From NCBI RefSeq assembly GCF_003991585.1, contig NZ_PQSP01000011.1:1-64000 (forward strand): 64,000 nucleotides of DNA, given 5' to 3'. This document shows positions 46,074 through 58,285 of this stretch, piece by piece. This DNA comes from Saezia sanguinis. Its GTDB lineage: Bacteria; Pseudomonadota; Gammaproteobacteria; Burkholderiales; Burkholderiaceae_C. Under the pieces are notes generated by a model. It searched no databases and was not told where the DNA came from. It was given only the letters and a program-made list of their open reading frames with translations. The position numbers were made by a program, and so were the translations under genes. The first letter of the stretch is position 1. Each line of letters starts with the position of its first letter.

Positions 46074-47063
46074 TTAAATGACTTTGGCGCGCATCAGATC
46101 GTGGGTATTCACCACACCAACCAGTTGCCCCTGTGGGTTGACCACCAGCACCTGCGAGATGGCACGCTTTTCCATCAGTTCGGCGGCCTGTACCGCCAGT
46201 GCGTCTTCAGCCACCGTCTGCGGATTTGCTGTCATGATATCACTTGCCTTCAAGTTACTCAGATGTTCTGTTGAATTCAGCTTTTCCAGCAGCCGGCGCA
46301 AGTCACCGTCGGTAAAGATCCCCTGAACATGGTGCTGCTCGTCTGTTATCGCGGTCATCCCCAGGCCCTTTTTGGTCATCTGCAGCATGACTTCTGAGAA
46401 GCCTGCCTGAGGAAATACAATCGGTGTTTCCTCCATCGGGCGCATTACATCGCGCACATGGGTCAATAACCTGCGCCCCAATGCGCCCCCGGGATGTGAG
46501 CGCGCAAAGTCCTCTGCCTTGAATCCATGCGCATCCAATAATGCCATGGCCAGCGCATCGCCCAAAACCATCTGGACTGTAGTGCTGGCAGTCGGTGCCA
46601 GATTCAAAGGACAAGCTTCCTTCTTGACGCTGGCATCAATCACCACATCGGCAAATCTGGCCAGAGTCGAATGCACATTCCCGGTCATTGCAATCAAAGA
46701 AGCGCCCAAGCGCTTAATCACCGGCAGAATGGCCGTAAGCTCCTCGCTTTCCCCAGAATTGGAAATCCCCAGGACCACATCCTGCGCCGTAATCATTCCC
46801 AGATCGCCATGGCTGGCTTCTGCCGGATGTACAAACAATGAAGGAACTCCCGTTGACGCCAGAGTGGCGGCAATTTTGCGCCCGACATGGCCGCTTTTAC
46901 CCATGCCCGAAACAACAACATGGCCCTTAGAATTCAAAATCAAACGTACCGCATCTACAAACGACTCTCCCAGTTGTGCTTTCAAGTGGCTTACCGCGTC
47001 TTCTTCAATCTGCACCGTTTCGCGTGCACATGACAAAATGCGATCATGGTCAATGTGAATCAT
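46074..47063 (-). CDS. kdsD: Arabinose-5-phosphate isomerase KdsD
   Basis: A 329-residue KpsF/GutQ-type isomerase making arabinose 5-phosphate for KDO synthesis. A SIS domain (about 30-180: VVVSGMGKSGHVGRKIAATLASTG, HPAEASHGDLGMI) is followed by two CBS domains (about 205-329, with MTKKGLGMTAI and VVNPQGQLVGVV). The first gene of the kdsD-kdsC-lptC-SDR operon. Confidence 0.95.
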   Translation of the reverse strand: MIHIDHDRILSCARETVQIEEDAVSHLKAQLGESFVDAVRLILNSKGHVVVSGMGKSGHVGRKIAATLASTGVPSLFVHPAEASHGDLGMITAQDVVLGISNSGESEELTAILPVIKRLGASLIAMTGNVHSTLARFADVVIDASVKKEACPLNLAPTASTTVQMVLGDALAMALLDAHGFKAEDFARSHPGGALGRRLLTHVRDVMRPMEETPIVFPQAGFSEVMLQMTKKGLGMTAITDEQHHVQGIFTDGDLRRLLEKLNSTEHLSNLKASDIMTANPQTVAEDALAVQAAELMEKRAISQVLVVNPQGQLVGVVNTHDLMRAKVI

Positions 47064-47115
47064 TTCAACCTTCTCTCTGCTACTGCATTAAAACTGTCTG
47101 TGATTTGTATCCATT

Positions 47116-48534
47116 TCATTTGCCAATGCAGAACTGGCTAAAAATCACCCCCAACAGATCGTCGGCACTGAATGCCCCGGTGATTTCTCCTAACGCCTGT
47201 TGTGCCAGCCTCAACTCTTCTGCAATCAGCTCCAGTTCTTTGATTTCGCTGTTTAACAGCGCCTGTGCCTGTACAACATGTTCCTTCGTCTGCCGCAATG
47301 CCTGCACATGCCGTTCGCGGGCCATGAAAACGCCGTCAGGCACGGCCTGCCAACCGGCAATCTGTAACAATTTCTGCCGCAATGTATCCAGCCCGGCGCC
47401 TGTTTTTGCTGAAATTGAAATTTCTGCGCCCGATAAAGGCAATGCCAGATCATGGATATCTGTCAGATCACATTTATTGTAAACCTCCAGCATGGTTACC
47501 TGGGTGCCTACCAATTTCGCAATTTGTTGATGCAGTTCCTTCTCTAATGCTGCATATGCCGCATCTGCGGTACGCGAGGCATCGTGAAGAAAAATGACGG
47601 CATCAGCACGTGCAATTTCCTGCCAGGCACGGTCTACGCCGATTCGCTCAACTTCATCCTGTGTTTCGCGCAAACCGGCCGTGTCAATCACATGAATCGG
47701 CACACCGTTAATCTGTATGGTTTGAGTCACCTTATCGCGCGTGGTTCCGGCCACCGGCGTCACAATGGCAACATCCACACCGGAAATGGCATTCAGCAAA
47801 GAGCTTTTGCCCGCGTTCGGCTGCCCGGCAATCACAACAACCATTCCCTCTCTGAGCAAGGCCCCCTGCTTGGCGTTTTTCAACAGGTTTTCCAACTCAG
47901 ACAGAATGCGCGCCGTCTGACCCGCAGCGTCATCCCGCTGTAAAAAGTCAATATCCTCTTCAGGAAAATCCAATGTGGCTTCCACCAGCATGCGCAGGGC
48001 AATCAATGCTTCCAGCAAGGTCTGAATCCCGCGGGAGAATACACCTTCTATAGAACGGCTGGCAGAGCGCGCCGCCATTTCCGTCGTGGCATTAATCAAA
48101 TCGGAAACCGCTTCTGCCTGTACCAGATCCAGCTTGTCATTTAAAAAAGCCCGTTCAGTAAACTCGCCCGGCCTGGCCAGTCGCAATTGGGGTAAAACGT
48201 GCTGTCCTTCCGACGTTACCGATGCAGCAAGCTCCAAACAGCGCTGCTGTAGCAGTTGTAAAACAACCGGGCCGCCATGGGCCTGCAGCTCCAGCACATC
48301 CTCCCCCGTATAGGAATGGGGTGCTGGAAAGTAAATAGCCAATCCTTGATCAATCGGATCGCCATTCGCTGCGTTAAACGGCAGCAGCGTTGCAACGCGT
48401 GCAGGAAGTTGTACCCCCAAGAAAGCATTCATAAATGCCTTCAAATCCGGACCCGAAAGGCGCACAATGCCCACAGCGCCTCTTCCTGGCGCTGTTGCAA
48501 TGGCAATAATAGGATCTTTCCGGTCGTTAAGCAT
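47116..48534 (-). CDS. mnmE: tRNA modification GTPase MnmE
   Basis: A 472-residue GTPase (TrmE) that partners MnmG in U34 tRNA modification. The N-terminal folate-binding domain ([19 protein letters not shown]) is followed by a helical region. The inserted G domain has [19 protein letters not shown] and DTAGLRE, and the chain ends in the characteristic FCIGK. It is separated from yidC by a strong terminator, so it has its own promoter. Confidence 0.97.
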   Translation of the reverse strand: MLNDRKDPIIAIATAPGRGAVGIVRLSGPDLKAFMNAFLGVQLPARVATLLPFNAANGDPIDQGLAIYFPAPHSYTGEDVLELQAHGGPVVLQLLQQRCLELAASVTSEGQHVLPQLRLARPGEFTERAFLNDKLDLVQAEAVSDLINATTEMAARSASRSIEGVFSRGIQTLLEALIALRMLVEATLDFPEEDIDFLQRDDAAGQTARILSELENLLKNAKQGALLREGMVVVIAGQPNAGKSSLLNAISGVDVAIVTPVAGTTRDKVTQTIQINGVPIHVIDTAGLRETQDEVERIGVDRAWQEIARADAVIFLHDASRTADAAYAALEKELHQQIAKLVGTQVTMLEVYNKCDLTDIHDLALPLSGAEISISAKTGAGLDTLRQKLLQIAGWQAVPDGVFMARERHVQALRQTKEHVVQAQALLNSEIKELELIAEELRLAQQALGEITGAFSADDLLGVIFSQFCIGK

Positions 48535-48603
48535 CAGTTCAACCTAACAAAACAAACTTCCAATTCGGCATGTTTTACCTAAGGCGTGTTAACCCGCCCA
48601 CAA

Positions 48604-48650
48604 TCTAAAACAAAACCGCCCGTTCTGTTGCATACAGAAAGCGGGCGGTT
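48604..48650 (-). terminator. Terminator of the rpmH-yidC operon
   Basis: On the minus strand AACCGCCCG pairs with CGGGCGGTT, extended by TTCTGT/ACAGAA, and is followed by TTTTGTTTTAG. It starts 25 nt after the yidC stop and isolates mnmE. Confidence 0.9.
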
Positions 48651-48674
48651 ATCGGGATAACGGCTATAAACGTC

Positions 48675-50354
48675 CTATTTCCGTGTCACACCCAGACGCT
48701 TATTGATAAACCACTGCTGTGCAATCGACAGAATATTGTTTGTCACCCAGTACAGCACCAGCCCGGACGGGAACATGAAGAACATGACAGAGAACACCAT
48801 CGGCATGATCCACATCATCTTGGCCTGCATCGGGTCAGGCGGCGTCGGATTCAGCCAGGTCTGGAACAACGTGGAAGCTGTCATGATGATCGGCAGAATA
48901 TAGTACGGGTCTTTTACCGACAAATCTGTAATCCAGCCAATCCACGGCGCATTGCGCATTTCCACCGAGGACAGCAGAACCCAATACAGCGCGATAAATA
49001 CCGGAATCTGCACCAGAATCGGCAGACACCCGCCCAGAGGATTGATTTTTTCCTCCCGGTAAATACGCATCATTTCCTGCTGCATCTGCTGCGGTTTATC
49101 CTTATAACGTTCCCGCATTTCCTGTACGCGCGGCGCAACTGCCTTCATCTTGGCCATGCTGCGATACGCACTTGCATTCAGCCAGAAGAATGCCGCTTTG
49201 ATCAGCACCACCAGCGCCACAATCGCCCAGCCCCAGTTATTCAAAAGACTGTGCAGCATGTTCAGCAGCCAGAACAGCGGCTTGGAGAAAATCTTGAACA
49301 TACCGTAGTCTTTAACCAGATCCAGCCCCGGTGCCAGTTTTTCCAGCACGGTTTCATTTTGCGGCCCGGTGTAAAGTTTGGCTTCCGAGGTCAGGCTTTC
49401 ACCTGGGGCCAACGTCTTCAATGGCGCAATCATACCGATTGCAACCCGGTTATTACCCAGGGAGCGTGTGTAATAAGTCCGCAGCGTTCCTTCAGGCAGC
49501 AGCCAGGCCGTGACAAAATAATGCTGCACCATACCGACCCAGCCATTATCGGTCTGGGCATTCAACGGCTTCTTGCCTTCGACAATGTCAGAAAATGCCA
49601 CTTTATTGTATTTGTCATCCTGCGTATAGTATGCCGGGCCTGTGAATGTATGCCAGAACATGGAGCCACCTGGCAGGGCATCGCTGTTGCGAACCAGTTG
49701 CAGATACAGTTCCGGCGTCACCGGCACGGCACCTGTATTAACTACCTCTGTTCGCATATTGATAACATAGCTATCGCGCGTGAATTCAAACGTTTTAACA
49801 ACCTGCACACCATTGACCGCATCCGACTGGAACCTCACCGTCAGCGTATTTTGTCCCTCGGCCATTTCCAGCGGCCCCGCCACCAGATGCATCAGCGTAT
49901 TGTGTGTTGGAAATGCTTCGCCGCCACCGGCATTGATAATACCTGTCTGCGCTTCATAAGCGTATGCGGGGCTTAACAGCCGGAACGGTTGCTCTTTATC
50001 CTCCTGATCAGCAAACCTCAACAGACTTAAATCTGTTATTCTGGCGCCGGCCGTATCAAAAGTTAAGCGGTAAACATCCGTGGTAACAACCACTTTTTCA
50101 GCAGAACTGTCCTGTCCTGCAACAGGCATGGCGACATTATCAGATCCTGCCGGTTGAACACCGGAAGCGGTCGGCACATCCTGATCTGCATTTTGAGCAG
50201 CGGAACCATTATTTGCCGCTTGTTGCTCTGTTGTCGTCGACCCACCCGGGAAAAAAGTTTTCGGCCTGCCGTTATAAACCTGCCATTGGTCCCACAATAA
50301 AATCAGCGAAAAAACAAAAATGACCCATAGCAGGGTACGACGCAGATCATTCAT
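48675..50354 (-). CDS. yidC: Membrane protein insertase YidC
   Basis: A 559-residue inner-membrane insertase. An N-terminal helix (LLWVIFVFSLILLWDQW) precedes a large periplasmic beta-supersandwich domain (about 75-340). The conserved core of five helices (about 355-545) shows WGWAIVALVVLIKAAFFWL, INPLGGCLPILVQIPVFIALYWVL and PSGLVLYWVTNNILSIAQQ. It inserts small membrane proteins alone or with SecYEG. Its start overlaps yidD by 8 nt. Confidence 0.97.
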   Translation of the reverse strand: MNDLRRTLLWVIFVFSLILLWDQWQVYNGRPKTFFPGGSTTTEQQAANNGSAAQNADQDVPTASGVQPAGSDNVAMPVAGQDSSAEKVVVTTDVYRLTFDTAGARITDLSLLRFADQEDKEQPFRLLSPAYAYEAQTGIINAGGGEAFPTHNTLMHLVAGPLEMAEGQNTLTVRFQSDAVNGVQVVKTFEFTRDSYVINMRTEVVNTGAVPVTPELYLQLVRNSDALPGGSMFWHTFTGPAYYTQDDKYNKVAFSDIVEGKKPLNAQTDNGWVGMVQHYFVTAWLLPEGTLRTYYTRSLGNNRVAIGMIAPLKTLAPGESLTSEAKLYTGPQNETVLEKLAPGLDLVKDYGMFKIFSKPLFWLLNMLHSLLNNWGWAIVALVVLIKAAFFWLNASAYRSMAKMKAVAPRVQEMRERYKDKPQQMQQEMMRIYREEKINPLGGCLPILVQIPVFIALYWVLLSSVEMRNAPWIGWITDLSVKDPYYILPIIMTASTLFQTWLNPTPPDPMQAKMMWIMPMVFSVMFFMFPSGLVLYWVTNNILSIAQQWFINKRLGVTRK

Positions 50355-50685
50355 GTGGAACCTTTATATGAGAAGAGTCAGTTTCAGCTGTTGACGTAGC
50401 TGCTGATTTTATGCGTTGTGAAGAAGACGGTGTTAACAGTCGTGTAAATAAACCGCCAGGATCCAGATTCAACGTATCAGGGACCGGGTCACACCCACCC
50501 TGGCACCAGGGATGGCAACGCAGCAACCGGTTGGTTATCAGCAAAGAACCTTTCGCGGCCCCATGTTTTTCCAGTGCCTGCAACCCGTATTGAGAACAAG
50601 TCGGCTCAAACCGACAACTGGCCCCCAGCCACGGGCTTAGAAGTAAACGATAGCCTTTTATCAAGGTCATTAACAGCCACTTCAT
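50347..50685 (-). CDS. yidD: Membrane protein insertion efficiency factor YidD
   Basis: A 112-residue protein of the YidD family. The conserved core is LIKGYRLLLSPWLGASCRFEPTCSQYGLQALEKHG and RCHPWCQGGCDPVP, with several cysteines. It is longer than the usual 70-85 residues because of a C-terminal extension. Start and stop overlap rnpA (1 nt) and yidC (8 nt), the universal rpmH-rnpA-yidD-yidC order. Confidence 0.95.
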   Translation of the reverse strand: MKWLLMTLIKGYRLLLSPWLGASCRFEPTCSQYGLQALEKHGAAKGSLLITNRLLRCHPWCQGGCDPVPDTLNLDPGGLFTRLLTPSSSQRIKSAATSTAETDSSHIKVPHE

Positions 50686-51173
50686 CAGCAGGACACTCCT
50701 TTAATCAGGACCTGTTCAGATGGATACGAATGTTCCTTAGACCAACGCTGCTGCGCCTGTGCCAATAGATGCTGAATTTCCTGCCTGACATGCTGCTTCA
50801 ATGCAGGTGATGAAGCGCTGTTCCATTGGCCTGAGTCCAGCGAACGGCGTAACCGGATAATCCAGTCTCCCGCAGGCAGATCTGCTGCCGCGAGCGCAAA
50901 TTGCGCCCGACACTGTCTTTTCACCAAAGAGCGTGTAACAGCGCGTTTTGCCCACCGCTTGGGAATAATCAATCCCAATCTGGAGCCCTGAAAAAACAAA
51001 TTATCCACAGACTGAAGCTTTTCCTGCTGCGGCTCTGTAGATAACTTGCTGGCCCCATAGTGCAATACAAAATAAAAATTGCTGATACTGACTGATTGCT
51101 GCAACACCGCTTCAAATTGAGCATGTGTTTGCAGCCTGGCAACTTTCACCTGAACTTGAGGCGCGGAGGTCAT
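50685..51173 (-). CDS. rnpA: Ribonuclease P protein component
   Basis: A 162-residue basic protein that assists the RNase P ribozyme in tRNA 5' processing. The RNA-binding signature KRAVTRSLVKRQCRAQF follows LGLIIPKRWA. It is longer than the usual 115-140 residues at both ends and varies from the KRNxxKR consensus. A DnaA-box-like TTATCCACA (51001-51009) lies within the gene. It is 43 nt after rpmH. Confidence 0.93.
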   Translation of the reverse strand: MTSAPQVQVKVARLQTHAQFEAVLQQSVSISNFYFVLHYGASKLSTEPQQEKLQSVDNLFFQGSRLGLIIPKRWAKRAVTRSLVKRQCRAQFALAAADLPAGDWIIRLRRSLDSGQWNSASSPALKQHVRQEIQHLLAQAQQRWSKEHSYPSEQVLIKGVSC

Positions 51174-51216
51174 TCAGCAACCGCTTTCTTACCGTAAGCA
51201 GTTGGAATAAATACCG

Positions 51217-51351
51217 TTACACTGCCAGGCGTTTACGGCCCTTGGCTCGGCGTGCACGGATAACAGCGCGTCCACCGCGTGTTTTCATACGAACCAAGAA
51301 TCCATGCGTACGCGCACGACGTGTTTTAGAAGGTTGATAGGTACGTTTCAT
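51217..51351 (-). CDS. rpmH: 50S ribosomal protein L34
   Basis: A 44-residue, very basic ribosomal protein, missed by length-limited gene finding. It reads [18 protein letters not shown] and ends [11 protein letters not shown], an almost invariant family sequence. It heads the rnpA-yidD-yidC operon and is divergent from dnaA. Confidence 0.97.
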   Translation of the reverse strand: MKRTYQPSKTRRARTHGFLVRMKTRGGRAVIRARRAKGRKRLAV

Positions 51352-51720
51352 GATTTTTACCTGATAAATACTTAAAAATCAAATAGTTAAACATCTGATT
51401 TTTTAACCGCGAACAAATTGATGAAAAATTCACCAGCCCATTTGAAAACGTTTTAAGCATCCATATCCCTGTACTGTCGTTCAGCTTTGCAGCTGTTTCA
51501 CATACAGGCATACTGTGCCGTTATGGGTTATTTCAATCCGTATCAAATCACCCACAATACTGCCAAAACGGCTTTTCTCCGCTCACCTTATAAACGAAAG
51601 CAAGCTGAATCCTATTTTCACAAAATGCAGAACCCTTTATTACAGCAAATTTTTTCTTTTTAGTCAATATAGTACGGCGATACCCTGTAAGCAGTCATTT
51701 GAAATGACCACTTAAGAAAC

Positions 51721-51729
51721 TGTGGATAA
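51721..51729 (-). promoter_or_regulatory. DnaA box upstream of dnaA
   Basis: TGTGGATAA is the exact complement of the consensus TTATCCACA. It sits just before the putative dnaA promoter, suggesting autoregulation. A second site with one mismatch, ATATCCACA, is at 51781-51789 in the leader. Confidence 0.8.
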
Positions 51730-51755
51730 GTTTTCTTAAAAAAGACTCAGCCGAC

Positions 51756-51761
51756 TATAAT
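51756..51761 (+). promoter_or_regulatory. -10 element of dnaA
   Basis: A perfect TATAAT gives a start near 51768. That excludes the in-frame ATG at 51760 as translation start and supports 51793. No strong -35 box is visible. Confidence 0.55.
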
Positions 51762-51792
51762 GACCGTCTATATTGGGGAAATATCCACAGTC

Positions 51793-53196
51793 ATGAAAGA
51801 CACTCTCTGGCAAGCCTGCATGGCACAACTGGTCGCTCGCATACCAGAACAACAATTTAATACATGGCTTAAACCTTTGGCGCCTGCTGTCGTTGCGGAA
51901 GATCTGTCACATGCAACGCTGACTGTTGCCAACCGGTTTCAACTGGACTGGGTTCGCTCCCAGTACACAACGCACATTGAAGACATTTTGCAAGAGCTTT
52001 GCGGTCAGCCGGTCCGTTTGGAAGTTACCCTAGCTCAGCGCCAGCGGCCACAGGGCATTCAGCGCCAGCAAATGAACCAGTCCAGTGGATTACAAAAAAT
52101 AGCCGTCCCGGCAGAAATTAATCCTGCCAGTCAGACACAGCAGGCACCAAAAGCAACGGCAGAGCACCTGCGCCATTTTTCTCATCTGAATCCTAACCTG
52201 ACCTTTGAAAACCTAGTACCCGGGCGCGCCAACCAGATGGCACGTGCAGCAGCACTGCATGTTGCCCATGAACCTGGTGTGCTGTACAACCCGCTCTTTG
52301 TTTATGGCGGTGTCGGGCTGGGAAAAACACATTTGATGCATGCAGTCGGTAACCAGATGGTCTCCGACAATCCCAATGCACAGGTGTTGTACATCCATGC
52401 AGAGCAGTTTGTCAGCGATGTTGTCAAATCCTACCAACGCCGCACTTTTGACGAGTTTAAAGCCCGTTACCACAGCCTGGATCTGCTGCTGATTGATGAT
52501 GTCCAGTTTTTTTCAGGCAAAGAAAGAACACAGGAAGAATTCTTTAATGCCTTTGAAGCGCTACTGACCAAAAAAGCGCACATCATCCTTACCAGTGATA
52601 CCTATCCCAAAGGCATGAGCAATATTGATGAACGCCTGACTTCGCGCTTTGACTCAGGTCTCACGGTTGCACTTGAACCGCCTGAACTGGAAATGCGGGT
52701 TGCCATTCTGCTGAAAAAAGCCCAGACTGAAAACGCCCAGCTCAATGAAGATGTTGCTTTCTTTATTGCCAAAAATGTACGCTCCAATGTCCGGGAGCTG
52801 GAAGGCGCTTTGCGGAAAGTCTTGGCTTATTCCCGCTTCAACCAGAAAGAAATTTCGATACAACTGGCCCGTGACGCATTGAAAGACCTGTTATCTATCC
52901 AAAACAGACAGATTTCTGTTGAAAACATCCAAAAAACCGTGGCTGACTTTTACAAAATCAAAGTTGCCGACATGTATTCAAAGAAACGTCCGGCTTCCAT
53001 CGCTAAACCACGCCAGATTGCCATGTACCTGGCCAAAGAACTGACACAAAAGAGCCTGCCTGAAATCGGCGAGCTCTTCGGCGGCAGAGACCATACAACC
53101 GTACTGCATGCCGTCAGAAAAATCACCTCGGAACGGCAACAACAATCTGAGCTCAACAAACAATTACACGTGCTGGAACAGACCCTCAAAGGCTGA
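51793..53196 (+). CDS. dnaA: Chromosomal replication initiator DnaA
   Basis: A 467-residue initiator. Domain I is [29 protein letters not shown], with a variable linker (about 80-130). The AAA+ domain has Walker A GGVGLGKT (172-179) and Walker [10 protein letters not shown] (231-239). Domain IV carries the DNA-binding [11 protein letters not shown] (430-440). The start at 51793 follows from the promoter position and the usual N-terminus. It is followed by dnaN and gyrB on the same strand. Confidence 0.97.
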   Translation: MKDTLWQACMAQLVARIPEQQFNTWLKPLAPAVVAEDLSHATLTVANRFQLDWVRSQYTTHIEDILQELCGQPVRLEVTLAQRQRPQGIQRQQMNQSSGLQKIAVPAEINPASQTQQAPKATAEHLRHFSHLNPNLTFENLVPGRANQMARAAALHVAHEPGVLYNPLFVYGGVGLGKTHLMHAVGNQMVSDNPNAQVLYIHAEQFVSDVVKSYQRRTFDEFKARYHSLDLLLIDDVQFFSGKERTQEEFFNAFEALLTKKAHIILTSDTYPKGMSNIDERLTSRFDSGLTVALEPPELEMRVAILLKKAQTENAQLNEDVAFFIAKNVRSNVRELEGALRKVLAYSRFNQKEISIQLARDALKDLLSIQNRQISVENIQKTVADFYKIKVADMYSKKRPASIAKPRQIAMYLAKELTQKSLPEIGELFGGRDHTTVLHAVRKITSERQQQSELNKQLHVLEQTLKG

Positions 53197-53539
53197 TCCA
53201 TCTATTTCATGAAACATACCCAATGACAACCGGACAAAACCTCTTACAACAGACTGAAACAGTAGCTGTAAATTTATACAGGCAACCACTGGTACAAATC
53301 CTTAGAAAATGGGACAATACCCTGTTTGTGGAAAACTCTGTGCATCTTTCTGGCATAAGATCACAGTTGTTCACAGCTCAGGCAGATAATTCAAACTTGT
53401 TCATTATTTATCCGCTGTTCAACCATTCATTGTCAACAGACTTTGACTGCCATTAACTAATTGAAATTTAAATAAAAATTAGGCTTATCAACATTTATCT
53501 GGAAATGCTACTACTACAAACAGTATTTAAGAGGTTAAT
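53197..53539. other. oriC: Candidate replication origin (dnaA-dnaN intergenic)
   Basis: A 343-nt non-coding gap with several DnaA-box-like 9-mers: complement of TTTTCCACA at 53327-53335, TTGTTCACA at 53367-53375 and TTATCAACA at 53485-53493. A very AT-rich stretch (about 53450-53485) could be the unwinding element. Genes on either side point away from it. It is a candidate only; the rpmH-dnaA gap is the alternative. Confidence 0.5.
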
Positions 53540-54649
53540 ATGATTGTATTAAAGAACACGCAGGAAAAAGTGCTCGCTGCCTTACAGTCTGTTGCTGGCA
53601 TCGTTGAAAGACGCAACACACTTCCTATTCTTGCGAACGTCATGTTCAACAAAGTCAATGAAGAAATTCGGTTGACCACCAGCGATCTGGAAATTCAGAT
53701 CCAGACGACTGCCGACCTGGGTGGTGATCCGGGACAATATGCAACGACCGTTGCTGCGCGCAAGGTCATCGATATCCTGCGTTCCATGCCTGCTGATCAA
53801 ATAGTGACACTGGAATCAGCAGAGGGAAGATTACTGCTGAAAAGCGGGAAAAGCCGTTTCACTTTGCAGACACTTCCGGCAGAAGATTTTCCGCTGGTTC
53901 AAAAAGCCAACGATTTCAGCCCTCAGTTTGCCATTCCGCAAAAGACGCTGAAAAATCTATTCAGCCGAGTCCATTTCGCAATGGCTGTCAATGACATCCG
54001 TTATTATCTGAATGGCATTTTGTTTGTGGTGCAGGGTAAAACGCTGACACTGGTTGCTACCGATGGCCACCGCCTTGCGCTGGACAAGGTAGAGCTTGAT
54101 ATTGAAATCCCGCACCAGCAGGTGATTCTGCCCCGTAAAACCGTGCTTGAACTGCAGCGGTTGCTGAACAATGACGGTGATGGTTTGATTGAGATCCAGT
54201 TTGCATCCAATCAGGCCCGCTTTACTTTTGGTTCGCTTGAATTTGTTACCAAACTGGTTGACGGGAAATTCCCCGATTACACCCGTGTGATTCCTCAAGG
54301 ATATTCCAGCGTTGTCAGCATTGACAGGGTGCTTTTACTCAACAGCCTGCAGCGCGTGGCCATCATGACCAGTGACAAATTCAAAGGCGTACGTTTAACC
54401 TTTGAAAGTGGTACCTTACGCATTGCAGCCAATAATGCCGAGCAGGAAGAAGCGGTTGAAGAGCTGGATATTGACTACAGTGGTAACACCGTGGATATCG
54501 GCTTTAATGTCAGTTACCTGATTGATGTGCTTTCCAATATGAGCCAGGAACAGGTCAATATCTCTTTTGCAGATGCCAACAGCTCTGCATTACTCACGGT
54601 TCCTGGGGATGACAGCTTCATCTATGTTGTCATGCCCATGAGAATTTAA
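53540..54649 (+). CDS. dnaN: DNA polymerase III sliding clamp (beta subunit)
   Basis: A 369-residue beta clamp with three similar domains. It begins MIVLKNTQEKVLAALQSVAGIVERRNTLPILANV and ends SALLTVPGDDSFIYVVMPMRI, both classic. It encircles DNA and holds polymerase and other partners. AAGAGG precedes the ATG. Between dnaA and gyrB, in the usual order; recF is absent between dnaN and gyrB, common in betaproteobacteria. Confidence 0.98.
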   Translation: MIVLKNTQEKVLAALQSVAGIVERRNTLPILANVMFNKVNEEIRLTTSDLEIQIQTTADLGGDPGQYATTVAARKVIDILRSMPADQIVTLESAEGRLLLKSGKSRFTLQTLPAEDFPLVQKANDFSPQFAIPQKTLKNLFSRVHFAMAVNDIRYYLNGILFVVQGKTLTLVATDGHRLALDKVELDIEIPHQQVILPRKTVLELQRLLNNDGDGLIEIQFASNQARFTFGSLEFVTKLVDGKFPDYTRVIPQGYSSVVSIDRVLLLNSLQRVAIMTSDKFKGVRLTFESGTLRIAANNAEQEEAVEELDIDYSGNTVDIGFNVSYLIDVLSNMSQEQVNISFADANSSALLTVPGDDSFIYVVMPMRI

Positions 54650-54684
54650 ATGCATTGTCCGTGTTGTGCATTTAGCAGAGATAG

Positions 54685-57297
<2,613 letters not shown>

Positions 57298-57397
57298 TTT
57301 CTGTATCCAATTGTGATTCAAGCACAACATTACAAAGTAAACAGATTCATATCAATAATTTTTATATTTAACTTACAAAATCAGGTTAGGAGTTGGC

Positions 57398-57913
57398 ATG
57401 TCCAAAAAGAACAGTTACACCTATGAAGAATTGATCAGGTGTGGGCAAGGAAAATTATTCGGTGAAGATTATGCCAGGCTGCCGGCTCCCAATATGCTGA
57501 TGATGGACAGAATCGTTTCCATTACAGATACCGGCGGAAAGTATGGCAAAGGTGAAATTGTGGCCGAGCTCGATATCAAACCCGAGCAATGGTTTTTTCA
57601 ATGCCACTTCATCGATGATCCGGTCATGCCGGGGTGTCTGGGGCTGGATGCCTTGTGGCAGTTGGTTGGTTTTTATCTGGCATGGAGCGGACATTTAGGC
57701 CGCGGAAGAGCACTCGGTGTAGGGGAAGTCAAATTTACAGGCCAGGTACTTCCGACAGCGAAAAAAGTAACCTATCACATCCATCTGAAACGGGTCATGA
57801 ACCGTTCACTGGCACTGGCCATTGCCGATGGCACCATGAGCGTGGATGGAAAAGAAATTTACACGGCAGAAGGACTGCGTGTCGGGCTGTTTACATCGAC
57901 GGATAATTTTTAA
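57398..57913 (+). CDS. fabA: 3-hydroxydecanoyl-ACP dehydratase/isomerase FabA
   Basis: A 171-residue hot-dog-fold enzyme that introduces the double bond for anaerobic unsaturated fatty acid synthesis. The catalytic His70 is in [15 protein letters not shown] and Asp84 in LGLDALWQL, at the same numbers as in E. coli FabA. Its usual partner fabB is not adjacent; instead it lies 100 nt after gyrB. A strong terminator follows. Identity is firm. Confidence 0.95.
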   Translation: MSKKNSYTYEELIRCGQGKLFGEDYARLPAPNMLMMDRIVSITDTGGKYGKGEIVAELDIKPEQWFFQCHFIDDPVMPGCLGLDALWQLVGFYLAWSGHLGRGRALGVGEVKFTGQVLPTAKKVTYHIHLKRVMNRSLALAIADGTMSVDGKEIYTAEGLRVGLFTSTDNF

Positions 57914-57935
57914 TTATCAGAACACCGCGATACAT

Positions 57936-57971
57936 AACGGCGCTTGTGCAAAAATGCAGGCGCCGTTTTTT
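57936..57971 (+). terminator. Terminator after fabA
   Basis: The stem AACGGCGC/GCGCCGTT with a partly paired loop is followed by six T, 23 nt after the stop codon. Confidence 0.88.
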
Positions 57972-57982
57972 ATGCTTTAGCC

Positions 57983-58285
57983 TTATGGCACGGCATGATT
58001 GATTTTTGACAACGGCATATTGACATTAAAGTACTTGCACTCAATCTCTGTTGCACCCATGGCTTTTACGCGTTCAACATGCATCTGTGCATATTGCTGT
58101 GCTGTTGCTTCATCCTGGAACAGGTAAATACCACCACTTTCTTCTGTCTGCTGATTTTCTATCCAGAATTTAGAAATAAATCCAGGCTCGTGGTTAATGC
58201 TTTCCGCTAATGCTCTGGCGCTCTGAACAAGCGCTTCACCCATCATTTCTGCGGGCAAATGAAAATTAATTTGCAATAAAATCAT
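57983..58285 (-). CDS. YdhR-like putative monooxygenase
   Basis: A 100-residue dimeric ferredoxin-like (ABM/YdhR) protein. It begins MILLQINFHLPAEMMGEAL, and the segments LAESINHEPGFISKFWIEN and GGIYLFQDEATAQQY align with E. coli YdhR, ending VNMPLSKINHAV. The family is thought to act on aromatic or quinone-like substrates, but no reaction is proven. The ORF is open to 58357, yet a terminator lies in that part, so 58285 is chosen although no Shine-Dalgarno is visible. Confidence 0.85.
   Translation of the reverse strand: MILLQINFHLPAEMMGEALVQSARALAESINHEPGFISKFWIENQQTEESGGIYLFQDEATAQQYAQMHVERVKAMGATEIECKYFNVNMPLSKINHAVP

Larger units (their letters stand above)
51352..51792. other. rpmH-dnaA divergent regulatory region
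   Basis: A 441-nt gap containing promoters for both genes. On the dnaA side are a DnaA box (51721-51729), a -10 box (51756-51761) and a second box (51781-51789). On the rpmH side AAAAATCA/TGATTTTT (51374-51403) could form a leader hairpin. It is AT-rich and could contribute to the origin, though the dnaA-dnaN gap has more DnaA-box-like sites. Confidence 0.55.

Noticed and set aside
49251..49976. 241-codon ORF opposite yidC
   Set aside because: Shadow of the real gene; rich in His and Arg as expected from reverse-frame reading.
53223..53456. 77-codon ORF between dnaA and dnaN
   Set aside because: It fills the probable origin, lacks a ribosome-binding site, and includes DnaA-box-like 9-mers; no homologue comes to mind.
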